64,000 nucleotides of DNA. It comes from Nitrospirota bacterium (GTDB taxonomy: Bacteria; Nitrospirota; Thermodesulfovibrionia; SZUA-242). Under the pieces are notes generated by a model, which saw only the letters and a program-made list of their open reading frames with translations, was not told the DNA's origin and did not search any database. The DNA is taken from the NCBI GenBank assembly GCA_016212095.1, contig JACRHH010000036.1, positions 1-64,000 of the forward strand, read 5' to 3'. The translations under genes and the position numbers were made by a program. Each line of letters opens with the position of its first letter. Position 1 is the first letter of the stretch. This document shows positions 41,858 to 49,245 of this stretch, in pieces.

Positions 41858-42724
41858 ATGGAAACGCACATCTCTTTTATTGGCGGCGGCAACATGGCCG
41901 AGGCTCTTCTTAAAGGGCTGCTTCGGGCAGGATATGGCTGCGAGCGCATAGCCGTCAGCGAGCCAAGCGCCGAACGCAGGGCGGAGCTTGAACGGCTTTA
42001 CGGCATCTCCGCTACATCCGAAAACATCAAGGCCGCGCATTTCGGCCAGATCATAATTCTTGCCGTGAAGCCCGCCGTCATTCCTGCCGTCTGCCGCGAA
42101 ATCGCTGGCGTGGCATCGGGCAAGCTTATCGTTTCTATTGCCGCTGGCGTCGGCTCCGCCGCCATTCTGGATGCGCTTGGCGGCGACGCGCGGATTGTCC
42201 GCGTAATGCCGAACACGCCCGCCCTGGTTGGCGAGGGCATGTCTGCGTTGTCGGCAGCCGGAAGCGCGGCTGACGCCGATCTGCAGGCGGCTGTGGAAAT
42301 ATTCGCAACCGTGGGCAAAACGGTTATCGTGAAGGAAGAGCTTCTCGATGCCGTGACCGGGCTTTCCGGAAGCGGCCCTGCCTATGCGTTTCTGATGATA
42401 GAGGCGTTGAGCGACGGCGGCGTGCTGGCCGGGCTTTCCCGCGCCGACGCGCGGCTTCTTGCGGCTCAGACGCTTCTTGGCTCGGCCCGCATGGCGATTG
42501 AAACAGGGCTTCATCCGGGCGCGCTAAAAGACATGGTGACATCGCCCGGCGGAACAACGATTCACGCCCTGCAGGTTCTTGAGAACGCCGGGGTGCGCGG
42601 CGCGCTTATCGACGCCGTGGCGGCGGCGGTTGCGCGTTCGCGCGAACTTGGGGGAAGCGCCTCACCCCATCCCTCTCCTTCTGGAGAGGGGGCGGCGGAC
42701 GGGCGATCGGGAGTGAAAAAATAA
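41858..42724 (+). CDS. proC: Pyrroline-5-carboxylate reductase
   Basis: ProC makes proline from pyrroline-5-carboxylate with NAD(P)H. The protein has the Rossmann motif FIGGGNMAEALLKG, VRVMPNTPALVGEGM, LSGSGPAYAFLM and the signature MVTSPGGTTIHALQVLE. The last 25 residues (from GGSASPHPSP) are unlike normal ProC ends; they come from a palindromic repeat at 42661-42697. The stop and the yggT start overlap (TAATG). Confidence 0.95.
   Translation: METHISFIGGGNMAEALLKGLLRAGYGCERIAVSEPSAERRAELERLYGISATSENIKAAHFGQIIILAVKPAVIPAVCREIAGVASGKLIVSIAAGVGSAAILDALGGDARIVRVMPNTPALVGEGMSALSAAGSAADADLQAAVEIFATVGKTVIVKEELLDAVTGLSGSGPAYAFLMIEALSDGGVLAGLSRADARLLAAQTLLGSARMAIETGLHPGALKDMVTSPGGTTIHALQVLENAGVRGALIDAVAAAVARSRELGGSASPHPSPSGEGAADGRSGVKK
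42671..42690. repeat. Hairpin repeat inside the proC 3' end
   Basis: CCCTCTCC-TTCT-GGAGAGGG is a perfect 8-bp stem inside the coding region, preceded by CTCACCCCAT. It belongs to the same repeat type as the palindrome at 1645-1666. It is read in frame as SPHPSPSGEG. Confidence 0.75.
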
Positions 42725-43023
42725 TGTTTGTTGCCGCAAATTTTCTAACCACGGTGGCCTGGCTGCTCGACAAGGTTCTCGATCTGTATTCCTGGGCGTT
42801 CATCATCGCGGCGCTTCTAAGCTGGGTCAACCCCGATCCGTACAATCCGATAGTGCGTTTTCTGCGTAGCGTAACCGAGCCGGTTCTATACCGCATCCGG
42901 CGCGTGCTGAATATCAGCGCTTACGGCGGAATCGATTTCTCGCCGATAATAGCCATTCTGGGCATACAGTTCATACGGATGTTTTTCATCAAAACCCTAT
43001 TCGACATCGCCGGACAGATGTAA
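42724..43023 (+). CDS. yggT: YggT-family membrane protein
   Basis: The 99-residue protein has two hydrophobic helices and the family motif WAFIIAALLSWVNPDPYNPI followed by FLRSVTEPVLYRIRR and GGIDFSPIIAILGIQF. YggT proteins are linked to division and osmotic homeostasis; the exact role is unknown. It is translationally coupled to proC and precedes divIVA by 17 bases. Confidence 0.93.
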   Translation: MFVAANFLTTVAWLLDKVLDLYSWAFIIAALLSWVNPDPYNPIVRFLRSVTEPVLYRIRRVLNISAYGGIDFSPIIAILGIQFIRMFFIKTLFDIAGQM

Positions 43024-43040
43024 TTAAAGGAGGTAGTTTC

Positions 43041-43514
43041 ATGAGGATTACCCCTCTGGATATTCAGAACAAGCAGTTCCCTGTGCGTTTCCGGGGTTTC
43101 GACATGCAGGAGGTGAGCGACTTCCTCGAAATGATCCGAGAGGAACTGGAGGAGCTCATTCGCGAGAACAACTGGCTGAAGGAGCAGGCCAGCAGAAACG
43201 AGGAGCAGATTCGGGAGTACGGCAAGCTTGAGGTCGTGCTGAAAGACACCCTTGTTTCGACGCAGGAGATGGTGCGCGAATACAAGGAAACCGCGCGCAA
43301 GGAAGCGGAGCTTATCCTGAAAGACGCCGAGTTGAAGGCCGAAAACCTTATCCGCGAGGCGCAGGAGAAGGCGATCAAGATCCACGAGGATATTACCGAC
43401 CTCAAGGGCATCCGCCGCCACTACCGCGAGGAGCTTATCCGCCTGCTCGACAACCACCGCAGGATGGTGGAGTTCGACATTCGATCAGAGGAAGATCAGG
43501 GTAGTGAAATATAA
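43041..43514 (+). CDS. divIVA: DivIVA-family septum/pole protein
   Basis: The 157-residue protein begins MRITPLDIQNKQFPVRFRGF, the DivIVA membrane-binding N-terminus, followed by DMQEVSDFLEMIREELEELI and long coiled coil through residue about 130. DivIVA proteins recognise curved membrane. In deltaproteobacteria-like genomes it sits after yggT as here. AAAGGAGG precedes the start. The end overlaps hisS by 11 bases. Confidence 0.94.
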   Translation: MRITPLDIQNKQFPVRFRGFDMQEVSDFLEMIREELEELIRENNWLKEQASRNEEQIREYGKLEVVLKDTLVSTQEMVREYKETARKEAELILKDAELKAENLIREAQEKAIKIHEDITDLKGIRRHYREELIRLLDNHRRMVEFDIRSEEDQGSEI

Positions 43515-44745
43515 GGGGGTCAAGGGAACCCGCGACATCCTGCCGCCGGAGACAGACATCTGGCGGCATCTCGAATCAACGGCGGCAGGCGTTTTCCAGA
43601 CATTCGGTTTCCGCGAAATCCGCGTTCCGGTGATGGAGGAGACGCAGGTTTTCACCCGCAGCATCGGCGAAACCAGCGACATCGTTGAAAAAGAGATGTA
43701 CACCTTCACAGACCGGGGCAACCGCAGCGTTACCCTTCGGCCTGAAGGCACGGCTCCGGTTGTGCGCGCGCTTGTGCAGAACGGCGTGTTCGTGGAGCAT
43801 CCGGCAAGCAAGTTTTTCTACATGGGGCCGATGTTCCGCTACGAACGCCCGCAGGCCGGGCGATACAGGCAGTTTCATCAGATCGGGGCCGAGGCGTTCG
43901 GCATAGACGACCCAAGGCTTGACGCCGAAATTCTTCTCATGCTCACCGTGCTTCTGGACAAGCTGGGATTGAAAAACCTCGACTGCCAGATCAATTCGAT
44001 CGGCTGTCCGCAGTGCCGCCCGCGTTTCCGTGAGGCTGTGAAGGCGTTTTTCGCAGAAAGACTCGACGGCCTCTGCGCCGACTGCAAGCGCCGATACGAA
44101 ACCAATCCGCTTCGCATCATGGACTGCAAGGTTCCTGCCTGCGTGGAGCTTCGCGCCGGAGCGCCGTCGGTGCTCGATCATCTGGACGAGGCATGCGCCG
44201 CGCATTTTAGAACGCTTACCGACACGCTTGCGCATCTTGGCGTGCCGTTTACCGTGAAGCCGACGCTTGTTCGCGGCCTCGACTACTACACCCGCACAAC
44301 CTTCGAGGTGGTGGCCGGAAGCCTCGGCGCCCAAAACGCGGTTGCGGCGGGCGGCAGATACGACAAGCTGGTGGAAGAATTCGGCGGGCCGAAGACACCG
44401 GCAATCGGATTTGCGCTCGGCGTTGAACGCATGGTTTCGCTTCTTGCCGAAACCGCGCCGCCCGCGCCGCGCCCGGCGCTTTTCATAGCCGCGCTCGGCG
44501 AACCTGCGGCGCTTCGCGCATTGAGCATCGCGTCGGCGCTGCGAAAGAGCGGCGTTTGGGCGGAATGCGGCTATTCGGGCTCGCTAAAAAGCCAGATGCG
44601 CCGCGCCGACAAGCTTGGCGCGCGGTTTACGCTAATCATCGGCGACGAGGAAGTTGCCAGCGGATTTGCCCAGCTTCGGAACATGGAGACGAAAGAGCAG
44701 GAGTTGATCGGGCTGGACGAGGCGGCGAAGCGGTTTATGGACTGA
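43504..44745 (+). CDS. hisS: Histidyl-tRNA synthetase
   Basis: This class II synthetase of 413 residues has motif 1-2 (PEGTAPVVRALVQNG, FYMGPMFRYERPQAGRYRQF), the HisA region LVRGLDYYTRTTFEV, motif 3 IGFALGVERMVSLL and a C-terminal anticodon domain. The GTG start overlaps the end of divIVA. Length and motifs are normal. Confidence 0.97.
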   Translation: MKYKGVKGTRDILPPETDIWRHLESTAAGVFQTFGFREIRVPVMEETQVFTRSIGETSDIVEKEMYTFTDRGNRSVTLRPEGTAPVVRALVQNGVFVEHPASKFFYMGPMFRYERPQAGRYRQFHQIGAEAFGIDDPRLDAEILLMLTVLLDKLGLKNLDCQINSIGCPQCRPRFREAVKAFFAERLDGLCADCKRRYETNPLRIMDCKVPACVELRAGAPSVLDHLDEACAAHFRTLTDTLAHLGVPFTVKPTLVRGLDYYTRTTFEVVAGSLGAQNAVAAGGRYDKLVEEFGGPKTPAIGFALGVERMVSLLAETAPPAPRPALFIAALGEPAALRALSIASALRKSGVWAECGYSGSLKSQMRRADKLGARFTLIIGDEEVASGFAQLRNMETKEQELIGLDEAAKRFMD

Positions 44746-44813
44746 AATCGCTTCGTCTGCCTCGTCCCTCAATGCTACTTGCCGGAATTCAGTTTTCGGA
44801 TTGCAAATATTAA

Positions 44814-45518
44814 TTAAATGTCGCGTTCTGGCATGTAAAACGGTTTGAACTCGCTGGCAATTATATCACTGAATGGAATAGCCGGATGCGTGATTTCCGA
44901 ATAACGCAGCTTCTTGCCCTCGATCATTATTTTCAATGAGTGCTTGACCATATTCTCAAGCACTTCTCCTGTAACCTTATTCGGGCTTTGCGACATCATC
45001 GGAACCAGCCATATGCCGAACCATGTTTCGACCGAATCGTTTGTCCGTTTCTTCTCAACCAGATTCATGTTGTTATCGTATATCTCGATCACCATTGAAT
45101 AATTGTCTGTCGCAAACGAGGGGATTAAGCCCAAGGTATATCCGGTAATGAAGCCTGCAGCCATGGCCGCTCCGCTGCTTGCGTGGTTGTAAACATACAT
45201 CTTGATCTGATAATCGTTGCCATTTGCCTTGTCCGGTTCCATCGTATAGCTGCCGAAAAGACTGCTCTTGTCCAAGACCGACTTCACTATTCCGGTCAGC
45301 ATTTCAGTTGCTTGTGGCATTTCGGTCTTGTCAACAGCCTCCGGCTCGCTGCGATAAAACTTCACTTCGATGTAAGCGGATGGTTTATGCTGATAGGCGG
45401 AAACATCAGGCATCGCATCAACCGCGCCTATCTCCTTGTTGGGAAATGAGGCGCATCCGCTTGACACAGTAACGGCCACAAGCAGCAAGGCAAACAGGAT
45501 AAGACGTTTTGTTTTCAT
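44814..45518 (-). CDS. DUF4410-like outer-membrane lipoprotein
   Basis: The protein has a clean lipoprotein signal (KRLILFALLLVAVTVSSGC) with lipobox SSGC. It is about 234 residues; later segments include AAGFITGYTLGLIPSFATDN, similar to small lipoproteins that end in a beta-rich domain with a Gly-zipper. The exact family is uncertain. ATG 45518 is preferred: GGGAGG lies six bases upstream. It stands alone, convergent with hisS, at the edge of the accessory zone. Confidence 0.8.
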   Translation of the reverse strand: MKTKRLILFALLLVAVTVSSGCASFPNKEIGAVDAMPDVSAYQHKPSAYIEVKFYRSEPEAVDKTEMPQATEMLTGIVKSVLDKSSLFGSYTMEPDKANGNDYQIKMYVYNHASSGAAMAAGFITGYTLGLIPSFATDNYSMVIEIYDNNMNLVEKKRTNDSVETWFGIWLVPMMSQSPNKVTGEVLENMVKHSLKIMIEGKKLRYSEITHPAIPFSDIIASEFKPFYMPERDI

Positions 45519-45737
45519 CTGAGACCTCCCGATGCGAATTACGCACTTCATGGTGCGTTCATTTATCAAGGACGCAAAGCTGAGGACTATGGAACCGGAT
45601 TATGCCTATAAGCCCCCTCACGATGCAGACCTCGGTTAAACAGCCCGAAGTGCTGAATTTATAACAGATTTATCCGGTAATATGCAATGCAGTTGCGACA
45701 GAAACTCATTGCATGGCAATGGATCAGAATCGCATCT

Positions 45738-45774
45738 TTGACGAAACCCCGCGCAGATGCTATTGTAATACAAT
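45738..45774 (+). promoter_or_regulatory. Promoter with palindromic operator of the CopG/PIN pair
   Basis: TTGACG (45738-45743), 17 bases, TATTGT (45761-45766). The -10 box overlaps a perfect palindrome ATTGTA-A-TACAAT (45762-45774). The position suits autorepression by the ribbon-helix-helix antitoxin. AGGAGG precedes the antitoxin start. Confidence 0.65.
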
Positions 45775-45795
45775 CTAATACAGTAGGAGGTTGCC

Positions 45796-46038
45796 ATGCC
45801 CTCACAACGCGCGGTCATGACCATTTCACTTCCGCAGTCGATGGCAAGCGAGTACAGACGGATTGCAAGGGAGAAGGGGGAAACTGTCAGCGAGCTTTTC
45901 AGAGAGATATTCGCCTTCTACAAGCAGCAGAATCTCAAGCGCGAACTGGCCGAACTTCAGGAATACGGCGCATCTAAAGCCCGCGATGCCGGGATCACCG
46001 AGGAAGACATTGAACGGCTCGTTTTTGGGGACAGGTAG
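45796..46038 (+). CDS. Ribbon-helix-helix antitoxin (CopG/RHH type)
   Basis: The 80-residue protein has the RHH pattern: strand RAVMTISLPQSMASEYRRIA then helix GETVSELFREIFAFYKQ. The C-terminal half (GITEEDIERLVFGDR) is the part expected to bind the toxin. Its stop shares one base with the toxin's GTG start. A promoter and palindromic site lie upstream. Confidence 0.9.
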   Translation: MPSQRAVMTISLPQSMASEYRRIAREKGETVSELFREIFAFYKQQNLKRELAELQEYGASKARDAGITEEDIERLVFGDR

Positions 46039-46439
46039 TGCCGAGGGTTGTCTTCGACACAAATATCTTCATATCCGCACTCATCACACCGGGAGGCCGG
46101 GGGGAAACCGCGTACCGGCAGGCAATCGAAGGCGCGTTTGAACTGTATTCATCCGTGCCGATTCTGACAGAAACCGCCGGTAAGCTTACCAATAAATTCG
46201 GCTGGAGCAATGACCGGGTTACGGCGGCTGTCCGACACATTGCCGCAACCGCCACTGTTATCAAGCCAGCTGTGAGAGTTTCCATTCTTGCCGATGAGCC
46301 GGATAACCGCATTCTAGAATGCGCCGTTGCAGCGCAGGCCGAATTCATCGTGACCGGAGACAAGCATCTGCTTGCGCTTGAGAATTATGAGGGGATTGCC
46401 ATACTCACGCTGGCGGAGTTTTTGGGGATGCGGGTATGA
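46038..46439 (+). CDS. PIN-domain toxin
   Basis: The 133-residue protein begins MPRVVFDTNIFISALI, with the first PIN Asp and Asn, and has later acidic residues in EPDNRILECAVAAQAEFIVTGDKHLL, the PIN_3 (COG1569) type. It is likely a Mg-dependent RNase. The start codon is GTG, overlapping the antitoxin stop by one base. Confidence 0.92.
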   Translation: MPRVVFDTNIFISALITPGGRGETAYRQAIEGAFELYSSVPILTETAGKLTNKFGWSNDRVTAAVRHIAATATVIKPAVRVSILADEPDNRILECAVAAQAEFIVTGDKHLLALENYEGIAILTLAEFLGMRV

Positions 46440-46448
46440 TTTCAATAA

Positions 46449-46477
46449 TTGACATCATGACGCTATAACGCTACGAT
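46449..46477 (+). promoter_or_regulatory. Promoter of the RHH/RelE pair
   Basis: A consensus TTGACA (46449-46454) is followed after 17 bases by TACGAT (46472-46477, four of six matches). TATAAC lies between the boxes. The predicted transcript begins about 20-25 bases before the antitoxin ATG at 46508. Confidence 0.5.
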
Positions 46478-46507
46478 GATTGGCATAATCGATTCCAGGG
46501 TGGTGCT

Positions 46508-46741
46508 ATGAGCGAGTTATCCAAAAGGTCTACGGTTTATTTCGATCCGTCTATTCATCAGGCGTTGAGGTTAAAGGCCGCGTCAACTCACGTATCGTTT
46601 TCGGAGCTGGTTAACGAGGCGGTTCGTTTGCTTATGCGTGAAGATCAGGAAGACCTTGCAGCCTTCGCGGAAAGAGCGAATGAGCCGGAAATTAGTTATG
46701 AAGCCTTGCTTGACGACTTGAAGGCGCATGGAAAGATATAG
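46508..46741 (+). CDS. Ribbon-helix-helix antitoxin of a RelE/ParE pair
   Basis: The 77-residue protein has STVYFDPSIHQALRLKAAST (RHH strand and first helix), FSELVNEAVRLLMREDQEDL and an acidic C-terminus EISYEALLDDLKAHGKI that should bind the toxin. It overlaps the RelE-like gene by 14 bases. AGGGTGG lies before the ATG. Confidence 0.9.
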   Translation: MSELSKRSTVYFDPSIHQALRLKAASTHVSFSELVNEAVRLLMREDQEDLAAFAERANEPEISYEALLDDLKAHGKI

Positions 46742-46991
46742 GATCACCTTCAAGAAATCTGTCGCAAAAGATCTTCGTGATATACCAAATCAAGACGTAA
46801 AGCAGATCCTTGCTCGCATCGTCACCTTGGCCGACAATCCGAGGGGCAACGGCTGCATAAAGCTCTCCGGTCAAGAGCGGTATAGAGTCAGGCAGGGGCT
46901 GTATCGCATCATCTATGAAATTCAGGATGACCGGCTGATGGTTCAGGTTGTGAAGGTCGGCCATCGTTCAAGCGTTTATGGCAGCGGATAG
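46728..46991 (+). CDS. RelE/ParE-family toxin
   Basis: The 87-residue protein matches the RelE fold: YRITFKKSVAKDLRDIPNQD, CIKLSGQERYRVRQGLYRII and the C-terminal VQVVKVGHRSSVYGSG, where basic and aromatic residues of RelE toxins lie. RelE toxins cleave mRNA on the ribosome. Coupled to the antitoxin by overlap. The following 198 bases to 47189 hold no gene that I can support. Confidence 0.92.
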   Translation: MERYRITFKKSVAKDLRDIPNQDVKQILARIVTLADNPRGNGCIKLSGQERYRVRQGLYRIIYEIQDDRLMVQVVKVGHRSSVYGSG

Positions 46992-47189
46992 CTTGAAGTA
47001 TAATCATTGCAAACAAATTGGGGAATGCCGAAATAACTTGCCGACACACCATCTTCCCATTTTGCGCAACAACAAGTTGGGGAGGGGCAACGCATGGAAC
47101 ATAGAAATAGCTTGCAATATATTGAAAGATAACGAGAGATTAGCTAATTGCTTTATTCAACAACATGAAGTATTTATGATGGAGGAGAA

Positions 47190-48317
47190 ATGAAAGCATT
47201 TGTAATTATGCCATTTGCACCGGATTTTGACGAGATATACAACCTCTTTATTGCTACAACACTCACCAGTTCCGGGTTTGAAGTTTTTAGAGCTGATACG
47301 ATATTAAGCCAACGAAATATTTTGGAGGATGTAGTAACTTCGATCACCGAGAGTGACCTTATTGTTGCTGATCTAACAGGGTCGAATCCTAACGTTTACT
47401 ATGAATTAGGTCTCGCCCATGCTTTAGGCAAAAGGGTTTTGCTGCTGACACAATCTATTGATGAGCTCCCTTTTGATTTAAGATCGTATAGGGTGATCTC
47501 ATATGACACACATTTTGCCTCGATACAGAAGGCTAAAGATGAATTGACTGCATTTGCCATCGGGGCGAAAGAAAACACCATACCTTTTGGAAGCCCCATC
47601 AAAGACTTCGCATTGCCCGCGTTATCTACGTCAAATCGACTAGCTGACGTGGTTCTTGCTGCCCCAACTGATGACGATTGTGAGCTAGGTTTTTTGGATC
47701 ATATTGTTGGAATGGAAGAGGGATTTGGAAAGTTAACCGAAATTATGAACCAAGTAGGAAGCTGGACGGAATCTATTGGCTTCAAGACAGCAGAAGCGGC
47801 TGCGAAGGTGCAGATGATTAATGCAAATCCTCAACGTGGATCAGCCCGTGAGGTACAAACATATGCAAGAATAATGGCAGAATTTCAAGCCGACTATGGC
47901 AGAAAGTTATCCGTAGCAAATGCTGAGTATAGCGCCACTCTGAAAAACGTTGAGACAAGCCTTGAATATGTAATAAATGCGAATGTGGCCCAATCTGAAG
48001 AACAACGTAACCAATTATCGGAGTGGCTTGAGTTGTTAGCAGGTATCGAAGAGAGTGCATTGACCGGGAAATCCGGATTTTCAGGAATGGCCAAGACATT
48101 AGACAACAGCCCCAAAATGGAGAGGATGCTCACTAAGGCGGGACAGCAGACCAGCAAAGAGCTAAAACGCTTCGTAGCCAATATCGATCAGACTATTGCA
48201 ATGATCTCAAGGGCAAGAGGGATTGGTGAAAGAATACTTAGACATACAAAGTTTGAAACCACTGTAGATGCGGTTGCCGAAGCACCTACGGCAGACGGAC
48301 ACGCAGTTACGCCTTGA
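47190..48317 (+). CDS. Effector-like protein: nucleoside-deoxyribosyltransferase-type domain plus coiled coil
   Basis: Residues 1-115 have the NDT/TIR-like nucleotide-binding fold: MKAFVIMPFAPDFDEIYN, SDLIVADLTGSNPNVYYELG, LAHALGKRVLLLTQ and LPFDLRSYRVISY. Glu72 in YYELG fits the nucleophile of nucleoside 2-deoxyribosyltransferases. Residues about 190-350 are long helices, probably coiled coil, unlike any family I know. The gene is clearly more AT-rich than its neighbours and uses AT-ending codons, which suggests recent transfer. GGAGG precedes the ATG. Domains of this type occur in anti-phage effectors that act on nucleotides; a defence role is inferred only. Confidence 0.75.
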   Translation: MKAFVIMPFAPDFDEIYNLFIATTLTSSGFEVFRADTILSQRNILEDVVTSITESDLIVADLTGSNPNVYYELGLAHALGKRVLLLTQSIDELPFDLRSYRVISYDTHFASIQKAKDELTAFAIGAKENTIPFGSPIKDFALPALSTSNRLADVVLAAPTDDDCELGFLDHIVGMEEGFGKLTEIMNQVGSWTESIGFKTAEAAAKVQMINANPQRGSAREVQTYARIMAEFQADYGRKLSVANAEYSATLKNVETSLEYVINANVAQSEEQRNQLSEWLELLAGIEESALTGKSGFSGMAKTLDNSPKMERMLTKAGQQTSKELKRFVANIDQTIAMISRARGIGERILRHTKFETTVDAVAEAPTADGHAVTP

Positions 48318-48407
48318 ACCGTTTCGAACGACAAAATCACATGGCCTTAAGCCAGGCATCCCGCTTAATTGTCGGAAACCATGTCGAACTAACTTTCGGC
48401 TGAACTA

Positions 48408-49013
48408 ATGATCACCCTCCCTCCCCATATCGTTGTCATCGCCGGGCCGAACGGCTCCGGCAAATCCACAACCGCGCCTTTTCTGCTGAACGGGGCGTTG
48501 CAGGTGAAGGAATTCGTGAATGCCGACATCATTGCGCAGGGTCTTTCCGCCTTCAATCCGGAAATGACTGCGTTTCAGGCCGGGCGGATCATGCTGGAAA
48601 GGCTGCATTTCCTTGCGAACAGGCGCGCCGATTTCGCATTCGAGACAACGCTGGCAAGCAAGTCGTTCGCGCCGTGGATTGCCGGACTGCTGGAAAGCGG
48701 CTACGAATTCCATCTGGTTTTCTTCTGGCTTCCAAACGAGGAATTCGCCGTCAACCGCGTGGCCGACAGGGTTCGCATGGGTGGACACAATGTTCCAAAC
48801 GCTACGATACGCAGGCGCTATCATGCCGGAATCGTTAACTTTTTCAGCATATATAAGCCGTTGGCCGACACATGGATGTTTTACGATAATTCAACCTCCA
48901 GTCCGCATCTTGTGGCATATGGCGAGCGCGAAGCTAAACCGGTTGTTATAGAAACAGCTATTTGGCATAATTGCATTGAAAACTATGGCAGGCTTACAGA
49001 CACCAATAGATAA
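48408..49013 (+). CDS. Zeta-toxin-like P-loop kinase
   Basis: The 201-residue protein has Walker A VVIAGPNGSGKST at the start, ADIIAQGLSAFNPE and FAFETTLASKSF, the pattern of COG4185 zeta-type kinases that resemble toxins phosphorylating UDP-N-acetylglucosamine. C-terminal R-rich helix NATIRRRYHAGIVNF binds ATP phosphate in the family. No ribosome-binding site is clear. The next small gene overlaps its end and may be its partner. Confidence 0.88.
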   Translation: MITLPPHIVVIAGPNGSGKSTTAPFLLNGALQVKEFVNADIIAQGLSAFNPEMTAFQAGRIMLERLHFLANRRADFAFETTLASKSFAPWIAGLLESGYEFHLVFFWLPNEEFAVNRVADRVRMGGHNVPNATIRRRYHAGIVNFFSIYKPLADTWMFYDNSTSSPHLVAYGEREAKPVVIETAIWHNCIENYGRLTDTNR

Positions 49014-49197
49014 CATCAGCGATGCGTTTTCCACGCCTGAGCGGATCACAAATGCTTTGGCGGCAGGCGTTCGCGATGCCTTGCTCAAGCACAAACAGAC
49101 CGGCAATCCGATTGTCGTTTGGCAAAACGGCGAAATCGTATGGATCAAGGCCGAAGACATTCCGCTGGTATTTCCGGAAACACTTACGTCGACTTGA
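48985..49197 (+). CDS. Small partner protein of the zeta-like kinase
   Basis: The protein of about 70 residues begins MAGLQTPIDNISDAF and contains ALAAGVRDALLKHKQTGNPI and VVWQNGEIVWIKAEDIP. Similar small proteins often follow COG4185 kinases, so I take it as the candidate antitoxin or cofactor. Its start overlaps the kinase gene by 29 bases; a TTG nine bases earlier is an alternative. No named family. Confidence 0.7.
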   Translation: MAGLQTPIDNISDAFSTPERITNALAAGVRDALLKHKQTGNPIVVWQNGEIVWIKAEDIPLVFPETLTST

Positions 49198-49245
49198 CGA
49201 ATTCCACCGTCTAATTTCACTTATATTCCAAGAGGTTTGGTTTAA

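Noticed and set aside
46978-47193. 71-codon frame between the RelE toxin and the effector-like gene
   Set aside because: No family features, overlaps the RelE end and looks like chance coding in AT-rich DNA.
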